A stretch of 64,000 nt of DNA from an uncultured Oscillospiraceae bacterium (GCA_934462925.1 CAKSIT010000010.1:62001-126000), one strand, 5' to 3'; shown: positions 25,314 to 34,714, numbered from the stretch's first letter. Made by a program: numbers and translations. Notes: generated from the letters alone by a model not told the origin.

Positions 25314-26714
25314 ATGACCACAAGGATAACCGACGAGGAAATGTCGGCGCAGCGTGAATATATGGAGAGGGTGGCTAAGCTCAACAGCTTGCGCGAAACG
25401 CCGCCCGCCGCGCACGTTCACAGCTTCGGCTGCCAGCAGAACGTAAGCGACGGCGAGAAGCTCAAGGGAATGCTCTGCGAGATGGGCTTCGGGCTGAGTC
25501 CCGACCCCGAGGGCGCGGACTTTGTGCTGTACAACACCTGCGCCGTGCGCGAGAACGCCGAGGACAGGGTTTTCGGCAATCTCGGGCAGCTTAAGCACGC
25601 AAAGGCTGCAAAGCCCGATATGCTCATAGGCGTATGCGGGTGCATGGTGCAGCAGCCGCACATTACCGAGCGCATTAAAAGGAGCTTCCCGCACGTGGAC
25701 CTTATTTTCGGGACGCACGTGCTGCACAGGCTGCCGCAAATGCTGTACGAGGCTTTAACCACGCACGCGCGGCATATAGAAATACCCGAAAGCGACGGCG
25801 TTATCGCCGAGGGCGTGCCGCTGCGGCGCGAAAGCTCGCTTAAGGTGAGCATTCCGATAATGTACGGGTGCAACAACTTCTGCACCTATTGCATAGTGCC
25901 GTACGTTCGCGGCAGGGAGCGCTCGCGCGAGCCGCAGGCGGTAGTTGAGGAAGCGCGCCGCGCCGTTGCTGCAGGCGCAAAGGAGCTTCTGCTGCTCGGG
26001 CAGAACGTGAACTCCTACGGCAAGGAGCTTGGCACGAGCTTTTCCGAGCTTTTGCGGCAGATAAACGCAATAGACGGGGAGTTCCGCATATGCTATATGT
26101 CAAGCCACCCTAAGGACGCCACGCCCGAGCTTATTGATACCATAGCGGAGTGCGAAAAGGTAACGCGGCACTTCCACCTGCCCGTGCAGTCGGGCAGCAG
26201 CCGCGTGTTAAGGCTTATGAACAGGCACTACACGCGCGAGCAGTACCTTGAACTCATAAGGTATATCCGCGCGCGCATTCCGGACGCGGCGCTCACGTCG
26301 GACATTATCGTGGGCTTCCCGGGGGAAACCTACGAGGACTTCTGCGAAACGCTCTCGCTTATACGCGAGGTGCGCTACGACAGCCTTTACACCTTTATCT
26401 ACAGCCCGCGCAAGGGAACTAAGGCGGCTGAAATGCCCGACCCCGCGTCCGCGGAGGAAAAGGGACGCTGGTTCAGGCAGCTGCTTGACGTGCAGCAGGA
26501 GGTAGGCTGCGACGCCTACCGCGGCTATGTGGGTAAGACAATGCGCGTACTCTGCGAGGGCAGGGGAAGAACGCGCGACGGCGGCCTTACAGGCAAGACC
26601 GCGCAGAACGTTATAGTAGATTTTGACGGAAGCGAGGCGCTTATCGGCAGCTTCGTTGACGTGGAAATAACCGAGGCGCTCAACTGGGCGCTGAGAGGAA
26701 AACTAGTTGATTAA
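25314..26714 (+). CDS. miaB: tRNA-2-methylthio-N6-dimethylallyladenosine synthase MiaB
   Basis: 466 aa. The N-terminal UPF0004 domain has the three cluster-binding cysteines in FGCQQN, YNTCAVRENA and CGCM. The radical SAM motif is CNNFCTYC, and the TRAM domain lies at the C-terminus. MiaB adds a methylthio group to i6A37 of tRNAs, using the product of MiaA, which is encoded 7 kb downstream (33115). RBS GGAAGGA lies before the ATG. A YmcA-like gene follows at 11 bases, as in other Firmicutes. Confidence 0.96.
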   Translation: MTTRITDEEMSAQREYMERVAKLNSLRETPPAAHVHSFGCQQNVSDGEKLKGMLCEMGFGLSPDPEGADFVLYNTCAVRENAEDRVFGNLGQLKHAKAAKPDMLIGVCGCMVQQPHITERIKRSFPHVDLIFGTHVLHRLPQMLYEALTTHARHIEIPESDGVIAEGVPLRRESSLKVSIPIMYGCNNFCTYCIVPYVRGRERSREPQAVVEEARRAVAAGAKELLLLGQNVNSYGKELGTSFSELLRQINAIDGEFRICYMSSHPKDATPELIDTIAECEKVTRHFHLPVQSGSSRVLRLMNRHYTREQYLELIRYIRARIPDAALTSDIIVGFPGETYEDFCETLSLIREVRYDSLYTFIYSPRKGTKAAEMPDPASAEEKGRWFRQLLDVQQEVGCDAYRGYVGKTMRVLCEGRGRTRDGGLTGKTAQNVIVDFDGSEALIGSFVDVEITEALNWALRGKLVD

Positions 26715-26725
26715 GGAGAATACGC

Positions 26726-27148
26726 ATGAACGTTATAGAAACCGCAAGAGAGCTTGGCAAGGCAGTACAGGCTGACGAGCGCTACCTTGAATACGTCAAG
26801 GCAAAGCAGGCGAACGACGCAGACGAGGAGCTTCAGAAGCTTATCGGCGAGTTCAACCTTATCCGCCAGAACCTTGCAATGGAGCAGGGCAAGGACGAGG
26901 CGGAGCAGAACGCCGACAAGATTAAGGAGCTTACAAAGAAAATGCACATCGCCTACAACGAGGTAATGGGCAACGAGAACATGGCGCTCTTTACCGTTGC
27001 AAAGCAGGGCATGGACAAGCTCATGAGCGAGATAAACACCATTCTCACCTATTCCGTTGAGGGCGCTGACCCCGCGACCTGCCCGAGCGAAGTCCCCGTA
27101 AGCGCAGGCTGCTCAGGCAGCTGTGAAAGCTGCCATGGCTGCGGCTAA
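26726..27148 (+). CDS. YmcA/YlbF family protein (RicA-like) with cysteine-rich tail
   Basis: 140 aa helical protein of the Com_YlbF family (ETARELGKAVQADERYLEYVKAKQANDADEELQKLI). Its place directly after miaB and before mutS matches Bacillus ymcA (ricA), whose product joins YlbF and YaaT in a complex that guides RNase Y and carries iron-sulfur clusters. The tail contains five cysteines in CSGSCESCHGC plus one in CPSEV. This tail is the most distinctive feature and could ligate an Fe-S cluster. RBS AAGGAG is present. Assignment to YmcA over YlbF rests on gene order. Confidence 0.75.
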   Translation: MNVIETARELGKAVQADERYLEYVKAKQANDADEELQKLIGEFNLIRQNLAMEQGKDEAEQNADKIKELTKKMHIAYNEVMGNENMALFTVAKQGMDKLMSEINTILTYSVEGADPATCPSEVPVSAGCSGSCESCHGCG

Positions 27149-27227
27149 GGGAGAATACTAATAGCTTTTTGTTGCTGCGACCGACGATAATGGCACATCT
27201 GCTGCGTTAAACATATATTGGCAGCAC

Positions 27228-27291
27228 ACAAACACGATGTTTGTGATGTTGCCCCAAAAGCCCGGCACGACGCCGGGCAACAGAGGGCAAC
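27228..27291 (-). repeat. 64-bp double-hairpin repeat, copy 2
   Basis: Reverse-strand copy of the repeat at 8210-8273, 55/64 identical. The inner 7-bp stem (27260-27278) keeps its loop but has exchanged one G-C pair for C-G. The second stem (27228-27244) has exchanged its closing G-C for A-T. It fills the gap between the YmcA-like gene and mutS. An open reading frame passes through it but is not the mutS start. Confidence 0.8.
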
Positions 27292-27403
27292 CGCGCCTTG
27301 CAGCTGCACCATTCTCCTCGGTCTTGGCGACTGTACCTTTTTGGGTGATTTTTTAGCCAAGAGAAACACACATTATTCACAATTATTAGAAACAGGAGCG
27401 TGC

Positions 27404-29992
27404 ATGATGGCGCAGCAGAACGACAAAGTATCCCCTATGCTTCAGCAGTACCTTGACATTAAGGACAAGTACCGCGAGTATATCCTATTCTTCCGACTGG
27501 GGGACTTTTACGAGATGTTCTTTGACGACGCGGTGACGGTATCGCGCGAGCTGGAGCTTGCGCTGACCTCGCGCGCGGGTTCGCCTATGTGCGGAGTGCC
27601 GTTCCACAGCTGCGAGATATACCTTAAAAAGCTTATAGACAAGGGCTTTAAGGTGGCTATCTGCGAGCAGCTCACCGACCCCGCCGCTTCAAAGGGGCTG
27701 GTGGAGCGCGACGTTATACGCCTTGTAACCGCAGGCACGGTAATAGAGGCGAGTATGCTCAACGAGGACGCCAACAACTACATCACCTGCATTTACGTCG
27801 GCGAGGGCGCTGCGGGGCTTGCGTTTTCGGACCTTTCCACGGGCGAGGTACACGTTTTTGAGAAAAGCGGCGCGAATCTCGAGCAGGAGATGATATCGGA
27901 GCTTTCGCGCTTCGACCCTGTGGAGCTGCTTGTTGACAGCCGCTTTACAAAGCTTCACGAGGTGAACGACTTTGTGTGCAACAGGCTTACGCGCTGCATT
28001 TGCGAAACGCTGCCCGAGGAGAGCTTCGACAGCTCCGACGAGAGCGTGATAACCAATCAGTTTGAGGACGGCTGCGAGCTTGGCATTGCGGATATGCCGT
28101 GCGTTAAAAAGGCGCTCTGCGCCATGTTCCGCTACTTTGGCGAAACGCAGAAAGCGACCGTTAAGCGCTTTACGGGCATAAGGGTGCATACGGGCGGGGA
28201 GTACATGGGGCTTAACCTTACCACGCGCCGCAACCTTGAGCTTACCGAAACCATGCGCACAAAGGAAAAGCGCGGCTCGCTGCTCTGGGTGCTTGACCGC
28301 ACCGTTACCGTAATGGGCAGGCGCAGGCTGCGCGCGTGGGTGGAGCAGCCGCTGATAAGCCCCACGGAGATACTGCGCAGGCTTGACGCGGTAGAGGAGC
28401 TTGTGGGCGACAACACCGCGCTTTACGAGATATGCGGCGCGCTCAGGGGCATATCCGACCTTGAGCGGCTTATGACGCGCGTGGTGTACAAATCTGCTTC
28501 CCCGCGCGACATATACTCGCTCGGGCAGACCTGCGCGCGGCTTCCCGAGCTTAAGCGCGCGCTGTCCAAAATGAACGCGCGGCTTCTCGGAGCGCTCAAC
28601 TCCCGCATAAGCGCGCTTGAAGACGTGGCGGGGCTTGTCGCCAACGCCATAAACGACGACCCGCCCATGAGCATGAAAGACGGCGGCGTTATCCGCGACG
28701 GCTTCAACGAGGAGATAGACAGGCTGCGCGGCATAACGGGCGGCGGTAAGGAGATACTCGCGCAGATAGAGGAGCGCGAGCGCGCCGCTACGGGCATACG
28801 GACGCTTAAGGTGGGCTACAACCGCGTTTTCGGCTATTACATAGAGGTAAGCAAGAGCTTCATCTCGCAAGTGCCGCCGCACTACCACCGCAAGCAGACC
28901 CTCACCACGGGCGAGCGCTACATAACCGACGAGCTTAAGAAGATAGAGGGCGAGATACTCGGCGCGAACGACAGGATACTGGCGCTCGAGCAGGCGGTGT
29001 TTGCGGAAGTGCGCGACTACATAGCCACAAAGCTTGAAACGATACAGACCACCGCCCGCGCCGTGTCCGAAACGGACGTGCTCTGCTCGTTTGCGCAGGT
29101 ATCGCTTGAAAACAGCTATGTAAAGCCCGAGATAACGCTCGAGAGCGTTCTTGACATACGCGGCGGCAGACACCCCGTTATCGAGAAGATGATGACGGAC
29201 AGGCAGTTCACGCCGAACGACGTGCTGCTGGACCTTAAGGACAACCGCCTTATCATCATCACAGGGCCGAATATGTCGGGCAAATCCACGTTCATGCGGC
29301 AGACGGCGCTTATTGTGCTTATGGCGCAGATAGGGTGCTTTGTGCCTGCGAGGTTCGCGAAAATAGGCGTAGTTGACAAAATATTCACGCGCGTGGGCGC
29401 TTCTGACGACCTTACTGCGGGGCAGTCAACGTTTATGGTGGAGATGAACGAGGTTGCGGATATCCTCAAAAACGCGACGAAGAACAGTCTTGTAATACTC
29501 GACGAGATAGGCAGGGGAACGTCCACCTTTGACGGCATATCCATAGCAAAGGCGGTGGCGGAGTACATAAGCGGCAGGAACATAGGCTGCAAAACGCTTT
29601 TCGCCACGCACTACCACGAGCTTATCTCCATGGAAAAGACCTGCGAGGGCGTGCGCAACTTCAGCGTTGCGGTGTCAAGGCGCGGGGAGGACATAAAGTT
29701 CCTGCACAAGATAGTGGAGGGCGGTACGGACGACAGCTACGGCATAGAGGTAGCGAAGCTTGCGGGGCTGCCGCAAAAGGTACTCGCCCGCGCGCGCGAG
29801 GAGCTTAAGGAGCTTGAATCGGGCAGCCGCGAGAAGCTGGCGCAGGCAATTGAAAGCGCAGCGCCCAGCCAGTTCAGCTTTGCCGCGGTAAACGAGCAGA
29901 ACGCCATAGCGCGGCTGCGCGCGTGCGATATAGATTCTATGTCGCCTATCGACGCGCTGATGTTTGTAAAGTCGCTCAAAGACACGCTCTGA
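27404..29992 (+). CDS. mutS: DNA mismatch repair ATPase MutS
   Basis: 862 aa. The N-terminal mismatch-recognition loop reads FFRLGDFYEMFFDDA, containing the Phe-x-Glu (FYE) wedge. Walker A is GPNMSGKST, Walker B is VILDEIGRGTST, and the signature FATHYHEL follows. MutS scans DNA for mismatches and recruits MutL, encoded 67 bases downstream. I place the start at ATG 27404 (RBS AGGAG just before it). The frame is open back to 27218, but that part is the 64-bp repeat and its flank and carries no MutS sequence. Confidence 0.97.
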   Translation: MMAQQNDKVSPMLQQYLDIKDKYREYILFFRLGDFYEMFFDDAVTVSRELELALTSRAGSPMCGVPFHSCEIYLKKLIDKGFKVAICEQLTDPAASKGLVERDVIRLVTAGTVIEASMLNEDANNYITCIYVGEGAAGLAFSDLSTGEVHVFEKSGANLEQEMISELSRFDPVELLVDSRFTKLHEVNDFVCNRLTRCICETLPEESFDSSDESVITNQFEDGCELGIADMPCVKKALCAMFRYFGETQKATVKRFTGIRVHTGGEYMGLNLTTRRNLELTETMRTKEKRGSLLWVLDRTVTVMGRRRLRAWVEQPLISPTEILRRLDAVEELVGDNTALYEICGALRGISDLERLMTRVVYKSASPRDIYSLGQTCARLPELKRALSKMNARLLGALNSRISALEDVAGLVANAINDDPPMSMKDGGVIRDGFNEEIDRLRGITGGGKEILAQIEERERAATGIRTLKVGYNRVFGYYIEVSKSFISQVPPHYHRKQTLTTGERYITDELKKIEGEILGANDRILALEQAVFAEVRDYIATKLETIQTTARAVSETDVLCSFAQVSLENSYVKPEITLESVLDIRGGRHPVIEKMMTDRQFTPNDVLLDLKDNRLIIITGPNMSGKSTFMRQTALIVLMAQIGCFVPARFAKIGVVDKIFTRVGASDDLTAGQSTFMVEMNEVADILKNATKNSLVILDEIGRGTSTFDGISIAKAVAEYISGRNIGCKTLFATHYHELISMEKTCEGVRNFSVAVSRRGEDIKFLHKIVEGGTDDSYGIEVAKLAGLPQKVLARAREELKELESGSREKLAQAIESAAPSQFSFAAVNEQNAIARLRACDIDSMSPIDALMFVKSLKDTL

Positions 29993-30059
29993 GGGCGAGC
30001 ATCCCCAAATTTCCCAAGGGGGAGAGCGGCAGACGATTCTGCCTTAGAACGGAGCATAA

Positions 30060-32300
30060 ATGCCAACGATAAATCTACTTGAAAAAAGCGTATACGAGCT
30101 TATAGCGGCGGGCGAGGTGATAGAGCGCCCCTCCTCCGTTATAAAGGAGCTTGCGGAAAACTCTATAGACGCGGGCGCGCGCACGATAACGGTTGAAATA
30201 AAGCGCGGCGGCGTAACCTATATCCGCGTGAGCGACGACGGCTGCGGCATAGCCTACGAGGATATGCCAAAAGCCTTTTTGCGCCACGCCACAAGCAAGG
30301 TGCTTACCGCGGACGATTTGGAGGACATAAACACGCTCGGCTTTCGCGGCGAGGCGCTGGCCTCGGTGTGCGCGGTAGGGCGCGTTGAGTGCGTGAGCAA
30401 GCGCCCCGAGGACGCACTCGGCACAAGCTACCGCATTACGGGCGGCGAGCCTGTGGAATACGAGCGCACGGGCTGCGCGGACGGCACTACCGTGATAATC
30501 CGCGACCTGTTCTTCAACACGCCCGCGCGGCTTAAATTCCTTAAAAAGGACGTTACCGAGGGCAACTACTGCGCCGCGGTAATAGAGAAGCTCGCGCTCT
30601 CGCACCCCGCAATTTCGTTCAGGTTTATACGCGACGGGCGGCAGACCATGATGACGGGCGGCGACGGCGAGTATTACAGCGCAGTCTACGCGGTGTTCGG
30701 CAAGCAGTTTGCGGCGGGACTTATCCCCGCGGAGGGCGTATACCGCGACATAGGCGTGCAGGGGTATGTTTCCTCGCCGCTTGCCGCGCGCAAGAACCGC
30801 TCCATGCAGCACTTTTTCGTGAACGGCAGGAGCGTTAAAAGCCCGCTTTGCTCCGCGGCGCTTGAAGAAGCGTTCAGAAACAGCCTTATGGTGGGCAGAT
30901 TCCCCGCGTGCGTGCTTAGCGTGAACCTTGACCCCGCCGCGCTCGACGCCAACATCTCCCCGACAAAGACGGAGGTGCGCTTCTCGAACGAAAAGGCGGT
31001 GTTCGACGCGATTTACGCGGCGGTAAAGAACGCGCTAACGGGCTTTGACGAGAGCCGCGAAATACCGCTTGACGGCGGCAGGCCGCAGACCCTGCCCATA
31101 CCCTCGGGCGTGGCGTATCCCACAACGCCCTCGCGCCCGCAGACTTTTACGTTCAACAGCCCTGCGCCCGCGCAGCAGCAGCTTCTCCCCGAGGCGGAAA
31201 GTCCGCTGTTTGCTAATAGCGTGCTTCCTGCGAACGGCGCTTCGCCGTCTGAGGGTTCTCGCGCGGCGGGCAATACCGCTGCGTTAGAGAGTACGCGCTA
31301 CACAATGCCCGCGCCCGCAGCGCCCGAAGAACCGCCGCTTGAAAGCTACCCGGGCTTTGCGTACCTTACGCAAAAGAGCTTCCTTAAGCGGGAGAACGCG
31401 CCTGCCGATTCGCGCAGGGAAGAAACAGCGAGCCTTGCGGGGGCGGCTTCCGCCGAAAATACGGCGGCGGCTGACGGTTCAGGCACGGCGGCTTATAATC
31501 CCGCTACAATGGGTGATTTTCGCGGCGAAGCGGCTAACACTTCCGTTGCAATGGCTGACACTCCCGCCGCAGCGGTTAATAATCCCGCCGCAGCGGTTAA
31601 TGTTCCCGCCGCAGCGGTTAATGAATTGCCCGCGCAGGAAGCGGCGCGCGCCGCCGATTCTTCTGCGGAAATTGCGCCCGAAGTCCCCCCGCGCGCTGAA
31701 GCCCCCTTTGCGGAGGGCGCGGCGCAGGCGCACGTTAAGGTGCGCGTGGTAGGCGAGCTTTTCAAGACCTACATAGTGTGCGAAAGCGAGGGGTCAATGC
31801 TCCTTATAGACAAACACGCGGCGCACGAGCGCATAAATTTCGAGCTGTTCAAAAGCAGGGCGGGCAGCAGGGGACAGCTGCTGCTAGAGCCGTGCGAGGT
31901 GCGGCTTTCCCCCGAGGAATACGAGGCGGCGAGCTGCTATTCCGACAAGCTTGCCGAGATAGGGCTGACGCTCGATTTTGGCGAAAACTGCACGGTGCGC
32001 GTTACGGCAATGCCGCAGCCGCTCGACAGCGCCGACCCTGCGGACGTGCTTGAAAGCGTGGCGCGCCTGCTTGCACGCGGCAGCGACAACGCGAGCGGCG
32101 AGCTTTTCGACGACGCGCTGCACACAATGGCGTGCAAGGCTTCCGTAAGGGGCAACGAGGACAACGACATAACCGAGCTTGAAGCGCTTGCGGACAGGGT
32201 GCTGAACGACCGCGCAATACGCTACTGCCCGCACGGCAGACCCGTACTCACGCAGATTTCGCGCGGACAGCTCGAACGGTACTTCGGGAGGACGATATGA
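30060..32300 (+). CDS. mutL: DNA mismatch repair endonuclease MutL
   Basis: 746 aa. The N-terminal GHKL ATPase has ENSIDAGA, DDGCGI and GFRGEALAS. The C-terminal domain carries DKHAAHERINFE, the endonuclease motif DQHAx2Ex4E with Lys in place of Gln, so MutL should nick the strand as in organisms without MutH. Between them is an unusually long linker (about residues 335-555), rich in Ala and Pro, including a tandem PAAAVN unit. RBS GGAG is present. The stop codon overlaps the next ATG (ATGA). Confidence 0.95.
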   Translation: MPTINLLEKSVYELIAAGEVIERPSSVIKELAENSIDAGARTITVEIKRGGVTYIRVSDDGCGIAYEDMPKAFLRHATSKVLTADDLEDINTLGFRGEALASVCAVGRVECVSKRPEDALGTSYRITGGEPVEYERTGCADGTTVIIRDLFFNTPARLKFLKKDVTEGNYCAAVIEKLALSHPAISFRFIRDGRQTMMTGGDGEYYSAVYAVFGKQFAAGLIPAEGVYRDIGVQGYVSSPLAARKNRSMQHFFVNGRSVKSPLCSAALEEAFRNSLMVGRFPACVLSVNLDPAALDANISPTKTEVRFSNEKAVFDAIYAAVKNALTGFDESREIPLDGGRPQTLPIPSGVAYPTTPSRPQTFTFNSPAPAQQQLLPEAESPLFANSVLPANGASPSEGSRAAGNTAALESTRYTMPAPAAPEEPPLESYPGFAYLTQKSFLKRENAPADSRREETASLAGAASAENTAAADGSGTAAYNPATMGDFRGEAANTSVAMADTPAAAVNNPAAAVNVPAAAVNELPAQEAARAADSSAEIAPEVPPRAEAPFAEGAAQAHVKVRVVGELFKTYIVCESEGSMLLIDKHAAHERINFELFKSRAGSRGQLLLEPCEVRLSPEEYEAASCYSDKLAEIGLTLDFGENCTVRVTAMPQPLDSADPADVLESVARLLARGSDNASGELFDDALHTMACKASVRGNEDNDITELEALADRVLNDRAIRYCPHGRPVLTQISRGQLERYFGRTI

Positions 32301-33097
32301 CAAAGCTTATTTCGGCAGGGTGCGTGTGCGTGGACGTTTTTGAGCAGGAGGGCGAGCTGCGCGCGGGCGGCGAGGCGCTCAACTTCTGCGGCAACGCCTG
32401 CACGCTGAGCGGCGTTGAAACGGCGCTCGCAGGAGTTACGGGCGACGACGCATACGCAGATTTTATCCGTGAACGGCTGCGCACGCTGCCCGTGGATACC
32501 TCGCACCTGCACATGGTTCACGGCGCTACTGCAAATCACCGTATCCGCCACACGGCGGACGGCGACAGGTGGTTCGCCGAGGGCGCGTGGAACGGCGGCG
32601 TTCAGGACGCGTTCAGGCTTGACGGCGCGGACCTTGCCTTTTTGCAGACGGCTGACGCGGTGCACACGATGTACGATTCGCCGCTTTTCGGGCAGGTGCT
32701 TGAAGCGCGGCGGCAGGGCGGATTCCTGCTTGCGGCGGATTTTAACGATTACGGCGGCTATGACGCGTGGGAGAAATATCTGCGCGATATAGACCTTTTC
32801 TTTATTAGCGACGCGGCGGGCGATTGGTGCGAAAACGCGCTTCGCGAGTGGTCGCAGCGGTTCGGCGGGGTGTTTACGGTAACGCACGGCGCTGCGGGCA
32901 GCGTATCGTTCTGCGGCGGCAGGGAGTACAGGTGCGCGGCGGTTCCCGTTGAAAAGGTGACAGACACGACGGGCGCGGGCGACAGCTATATTGCGGGCTT
33001 TACCGCGGAATACGCGCGCTCGCATGATATCGTGAAGGCAATGGAACAGGGAAGCGCGCTTGCGGCGGCGAACATCGTGCGGCTCGGCGGCTTCTGA
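32297..33097 (+). CDS. PfkB-family sugar kinase, fructoselysine-6-kinase-like
   Basis: 266 aa ribokinase-fold enzyme. The N-terminal GGEALNFCGNACTLSGVETALAGVTGDD and the C-terminal DTTGAGDSYIAGF (catalytic Asp and anion hole) define the PfkB family. The spacing and short length resemble FrlD. It should phosphorylate a sugar or sugar-amine using ATP. No partner deglycase or uptake genes are nearby. It overlaps mutL by 4 bases and precedes miaA by 17 bases, so it is expressed with the mismatch-repair/tRNA-modification cluster. Confidence 0.78.
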   Translation: MTKLISAGCVCVDVFEQEGELRAGGEALNFCGNACTLSGVETALAGVTGDDAYADFIRERLRTLPVDTSHLHMVHGATANHRIRHTADGDRWFAEGAWNGGVQDAFRLDGADLAFLQTADAVHTMYDSPLFGQVLEARRQGGFLLAADFNDYGGYDAWEKYLRDIDLFFISDAAGDWCENALREWSQRFGGVFTVTHGAAGSVSFCGGREYRCAAVPVEKVTDTTGAGDSYIAGFTAEYARSHDIVKAMEQGSALAAANIVRLGGF

Positions 33098-33114
33098 CGG
33101 ATACGGAGGCGGCA

Positions 33115-34044
33115 ATGAACAGGGTGCTTGTAGTCTGCGGGCCTACCGCTTCGGGCAAGACCGCGCTTGCGGTGGAGCTTGCAAAGCGGCACAACGGCGA
33201 GGTCATATCTGCGGACAGTATGCAGATTTACACCGATATGGACGTAGCCTCCGCAAAGGCTACCGAGCGGGAGCGGCAGGGCATACCGCACCACCTTATG
33301 GACTTCCTGCCGCCGTCGCAAGGGTTTTCAGTCGCGGACTGGACGGCTATGGCGGACGAATGCACGCGCGACATACTCTCGCGCGGGAAAACGCCGATAA
33401 TCTGCGGCGGCACGGGGCTTTACATCTCGTCGTTCGTGGACAACCTCACGTTTGACGACAGCCGCTGCGACCCCGCTTTCCGCGAGGAGATGCGGGCGTT
33501 CGCGCAGGAGCATGGCGGCGCGGCTCTGCTGGAGCGCCTGCGCGCTGTAGACGCGCAGACGGCGGCGGCTCTCCACGAAAACAACGTGGGGCGCATAATC
33601 CGCGCGCTTGAGGTGTACCACACGACAGGTCACACCATATCCGAAGCGAAGCGAATGTCGCGCGCCGTACCCTCGCCCTACGAGTTTGTGATGATGGCGC
33701 TTGTTTTCGCGGACAGGGCGGTGCTGCACGAGCGCATAAACAGGCGCGTGGACATAATGCTTCAGAACGGCCTGCTTGACGAGGCGCGCGCCTGCTGGCT
33801 CGACAGTGAGCGCCCCACGGCGGCACAGGCTATCGGCTGCAAGGAGTTCTACCCGTACTTTGCGGGGGAGAAGCCGCTTGAGGAGTGCGTTGAAACGCTG
33901 AAGCTGCGCACGCGGCAGTATGCAAAGCGCCAGATGACGTGGTTCAGGCGCGACCCGCGCATACACGAGCTTGTGCTTGACGGCACGGAGAGCTTAGAGC
34001 GCGTAACGCAGCTTGCGGAGGAGATAATAAGCGCGGCGGGGTAA
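33115..34044 (+). CDS. miaA: tRNA dimethylallyltransferase MiaA
   Basis: 309 aa. The P-loop GPTASGKT is at the N-terminus, then SADSMQIYTDMDVASAKAT, GGTGLY and the swinging region QAIGCKEF and RTRQYAKRQMTWFRRD. The enzyme transfers the dimethylallyl group to A37 of tRNAs reading UNN codons, the step before MiaB. RBS GGAGG stands before the ATG. A hairpin with a short T run follows the stop. Confidence 0.96.
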   Translation: MNRVLVVCGPTASGKTALAVELAKRHNGEVISADSMQIYTDMDVASAKATERERQGIPHHLMDFLPPSQGFSVADWTAMADECTRDILSRGKTPIICGGTGLYISSFVDNLTFDDSRCDPAFREEMRAFAQEHGGAALLERLRAVDAQTAAALHENNVGRIIRALEVYHTTGHTISEAKRMSRAVPSPYEFVMMALVFADRAVLHERINRRVDIMLQNGLLDEARACWLDSERPTAAQAIGCKEFYPYFAGEKPLEECVETLKLRTRQYAKRQMTWFRRDPRIHELVLDGTESLERVTQLAEEIISAAG

Positions 34045-34051
34045 GGCGCGG

Positions 34052-34076
34052 AACGCCTGATTCGGCGGGCGTTTTA
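34052..34076 (+). terminator. Probable terminator after miaA
   Basis: AACGCC (34052-34057) pairs with GGCGTT (34068-34073), followed by TT. The stem is short, so termination may be partial. Confidence 0.5.
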
Positions 34077-34117
34077 AGGGCTTTCGGTCGCGTTTTTTCT
34101 GCGGACTATTGCGGCGC

Positions 34118-34160
34118 GCATTTATGCGCGTTGCATTTATGCGCGTTGCATTTATGCGAC
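34118..34160. repeat. Three tandem copies of a 15-bp unit
   Basis: The unit GCATTTATGCGCGTT occurs at 34118-34132 and 34133-34147, with a third truncated copy at 34148-34160. Each copy can form a small GCGC/GCGC-type hairpin. The rest of the 34045-34468 gap is AT-rich towards hfq and holds only the promoter. Confidence 0.7.
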
Positions 34161-34375
34161 TGCTCATTTTCGTCGGACGCTTTGCGCGCTCTCGTTCCCA
34201 CTTTATTACTGTAAAGGTAAATATTCCCTGCAAATGAAAGCGAGCGCCGTTTCTTCTTGCAGGAATATAGCGGCTGAAATGGCTATTTATGGATATTTAG
34301 AGCGCATTTGTAGAATTTTTTTGAAATATTTTTTGAAAACAGGTGAAAAGTAACTAGATTTTTTTGAAATGATAT

Positions 34376-34383
34376 GCTATAAT
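34376..34383 (+). promoter_or_regulatory. Extended -10 promoter upstream of hfq
   Basis: TGCTATAAT (from 34375), TATAAT at 34378-34383, in an AT-rich stretch. The expected -35 (34355-34360) reads TAGATT, a poor match. The leader to the hfq ATG would be about 80 bases. Confidence 0.6.
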
Positions 34384-34468
34384 ATATTTTGTAACATTGG
34401 GGCAATTTGCGTTTTGAATATAAAACAGAATGCAAACACCGAATAAAAGAGAGAAAAGGTGGTTTATC

Positions 34469-34714
34469 ATGGCAAAGGATATCAACTTACAGGACGTTTT
34501 CCTCAATCAGGCAAGAAAGGACAGGATTCCTGTTACTATCTATATCACTAACGGCTTTCAGTTCAAGGGCATTGTAAAGGGCTTTGACAACTACACCGTT
34601 ATACTTGATACCGACGGAAAGCAGAACCTTATTTACAAGCACGCCATTTCCACGATAACCCCCCTGAAGCCCGTGTCTATCCTTGACGCCTACGAAAAGG
34701 CCGAGGAGGAGTAA
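34469..34714 (+). CDS. hfq: RNA chaperone Hfq
   Basis: 81 aa Sm-like protein. Sm1 includes [23 protein letters not shown] with the conserved Gln and the FKG turn, and Sm2 is [11 protein letters not shown] with the YKH triad that contacts U-rich RNA. It should form a hexamer. The ATG at 34469 follows AAAGGTGG; an upstream in-frame ATG at 34430 has none. Its last base overlaps the next start (TAATG). The miaA-hfq pairing is conserved in many bacteria. Confidence 0.95.
   Translation: MAKDINLQDVFLNQARKDRIPVTIYITNGFQFKGIVKGFDNYTVILDTDGKQNLIYKHAISTITPLKPVSILDAYEKAEEE

Noticed and set aside
27218..27403. Longer MutS beginning at 27218
   Set aside because: That stretch is the 64-bp hairpin repeat and its flank. 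The RBS and the MutS homology begin at 27404.
33994..34233. 79-residue reverse-strand frame with an INATR repeat between miaA and hfq
   Set aside because: It starts at a TTG without an RBS, and the repeat is the translated 15-bp tandem repeat.
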